From Brachybacterium sp. YJGR34 (GTDB lineage: Bacteria > Actinomycetota > Actinomycetes > Actinomycetales > Dermabacteraceae): a stretch of DNA of 64,000 nt. The stretch is taken from contig NZ_PNFB01000015.1 of NCBI RefSeq assembly GCF_003347015.1, forward strand, positions 1 through 64,000. The letters run 5' to 3'. Position 1 is the first letter of the stretch, and each line of letters opens with the position of its first letter. Below, one piece after another: positions 63,357 through 64,000 of this stretch. Made by a program: the position numbers and the translations under genes. The notes under the pieces are model-generated. The model worked only from the letters and a program-made list of their open reading frames with translations, did no database searches and was not told the origin of the DNA.

Positions 63357-64000
63357 TCACAGGTCCAGGTCCAGCGGCGCCGAGCGGTCCCGGACCATCT
63401 CGTGCACGTGCACCGTCCCGATCCCGTGGAGCTCGACCTGCTCCCCCTCGGTGAGGGAGAACCCTCCGGGCAGCGCCCGCGCGACGGCCTGCGCGGTCTC
63501 CTCGTCGACCGCGACGGTGCCGGGGCGGGCCACGGACTCCATCCGGGCGGCGAGGTTCACCGTGGGGCCGAAGACGTCCCCGTAGCGGGAGAACATCGAT
63601 CCCCAGGCGAGCCCCACCCGCACCGGGGGCAGTCGCGAGGAGGCGGTGAGCGCCTCGGAGAGGCTGACCGCGATCTGCGCGCCGTCCTCCGGCGTGTCGG
63701 CGAGGAACATGATCTCGTCGCCCACCGTCTTGACCACACGACCCCCGCCCACGGAGATGATGTCGCGGCTCAGCGACTCGAAGCGGCCCACCATGTCGGC
63801 GAGCTCGGCGCCCGGGAGCTCCTGCGCGAGACGCGTGAACTGCACCAGGTCCGCGAAGCCGACGGCCCGCTGCAGCGGGAACAGCTCGTCGGTGCCCCGG
63901 TGCAGCACCTCGGAGCCCGCCCGCGCGGCGTACGCCGCGAGCTGTCGGCGGAAGGTGAACATGACCTGCGACTCGAAGGTCTCCAGCAGCTCCGGGATCC
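63357..64000 (-). CDS. Class III adenylate/guanylate cyclase (N-terminus beyond window)
   Basis: Partial. The reading frame stays open to the window edge (upstream codons read IPELLETFESQV before MFTFRRQLAAY), so the gene begins outside. The cyclase domain is intact: FADLVQFT with the first metal Asp, VVKTVGDEIMF with the substrate Lys and second Asp, VGLAWGSMFSRYGDVFGPTVN, and NLAARMES with the transition-state Asn and Arg. An N-terminal helical regulatory region seems likely. It probably makes cAMP; guanylate specificity cannot be excluded. It is divided from the two-component operon by about 100 bp of GC-rich sequence. Confidence 0.88.
   Translation of the reverse strand, partial: IPELLETFESQVMFTFRRQLAAYAARAGSEVLHRGTDELFPLQRAVGFADLVQFTRLAQELPGAELADMVGRFESLSRDIISVGGGRVVKTVGDEIMFLADTPEDGAQIAVSLSEALTASSRLPPVRVGLAWGSMFSRYGDVFGPTVNLAARMESVARPGTVAVDEETAQAVARALPGGFSLTEGEQVELHGIGTVHVHEMVRDRSAPLDLDL

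Overview
The window is chromosomal DNA from a high-GC actinobacterium. Signs of this are very GC-rich third codon positions, many GTG starts, MtrAB-LpqB, a WhmD-type WhiB, DUF3499, TIGR03089 and a CofE ligase. Gene order follows the Mycobacterium tuberculosis segment from Rv3240c (secA1) to Rv3276c (purK), with large insertions. A Micrococcales host, perhaps Brachybacterium or another Dermabacteraceae member, is my guess from gene content; it is not proved here. I see no rRNA, tRNA, CRISPR array, transposase or phage gene.

Layout. (1) 1-10.4 kb, minus strand: secA, a YcaQ/AlkX-type glycosylase, hpf, comF, then lpqB-mtrB-mtrA (protein export, ribosome hibernation, cell-envelope signalling). 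(2) 10.7-18.2 kb: a coupled plus-strand run (membrane protein, DUF4129, DUF4350, MoxR ATPase, DUF58) facing a SpoIIM-like gene, which is divergent from an RDD gene. (3) 18.3-28.2 kb: phosphomannomutase fused to a Trm112-like domain, DUF3499, a degenerate zincin, DUF5719, a very large GT2 membrane protein, whiB2, cofE and TIGR03089. (4) 28.2-35.4 kb, minus strand: a galactofuranan module (Wzt and Wzm exporter, GlfT2-like transferase, Glf mutase) plus two GT2 enzymes. (5) 35.6-48.7 kb: an LCP ligase, a polyprenyl-phosphate GT, a UDP-HexNAc 6-dehydrogenase operon with DUF2304, DUF6541 and acyltransferase, a UDP-GlcNAc 2-epimerase operon, and two GT4 genes, one a double-module protein. (6) 48.8-61.1 kb, minus strand: a nearly continuous overlapping run purK-purE-acyltransferase-acetyltransferase-aminotransferase-Gfo/Idh oxidoreductase-GT-DUF6541-flippase ABC-GT. 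(7) 61.1-64 kb: a sensor kinase/OmpR pair and a class III nucleotidyl cyclase cut by the window edge.

How the genes fit together. Regions 4-6 form a roughly 30-kb surface-glycan locus. Five scattered enzymes match the steps WbpA, WbpB, WbpE, WbpD and WbpI that make UDP-2,3-diacetamido-2,3-dideoxy-mannuronic acid. Glf and the GlfT2-like protein would make and polymerise galactofuranose. Two export routes are present (Wzm/Wzt and a PglK/MsbA-like ABC protein), two paralogous DUF6541 proteins are candidates for GT-C or polymerase roles, and an LCP protein could attach product to peptidoglycan. MtrAB-LpqB and the MoxR/DUF58 cluster are also envelope-linked.

Regulatory reading. Several starts lack a Shine-Dalgarno sequence and instead sit 6-7 nt after a TANNNT box, which suggests leaderless transcripts. 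Three divergent glycan-gene promoters carry conspicuous palindromes, and several convergent gene pairs share compact hairpins. All promoter, operator and terminator calls come from reading the sequence and are unproven.
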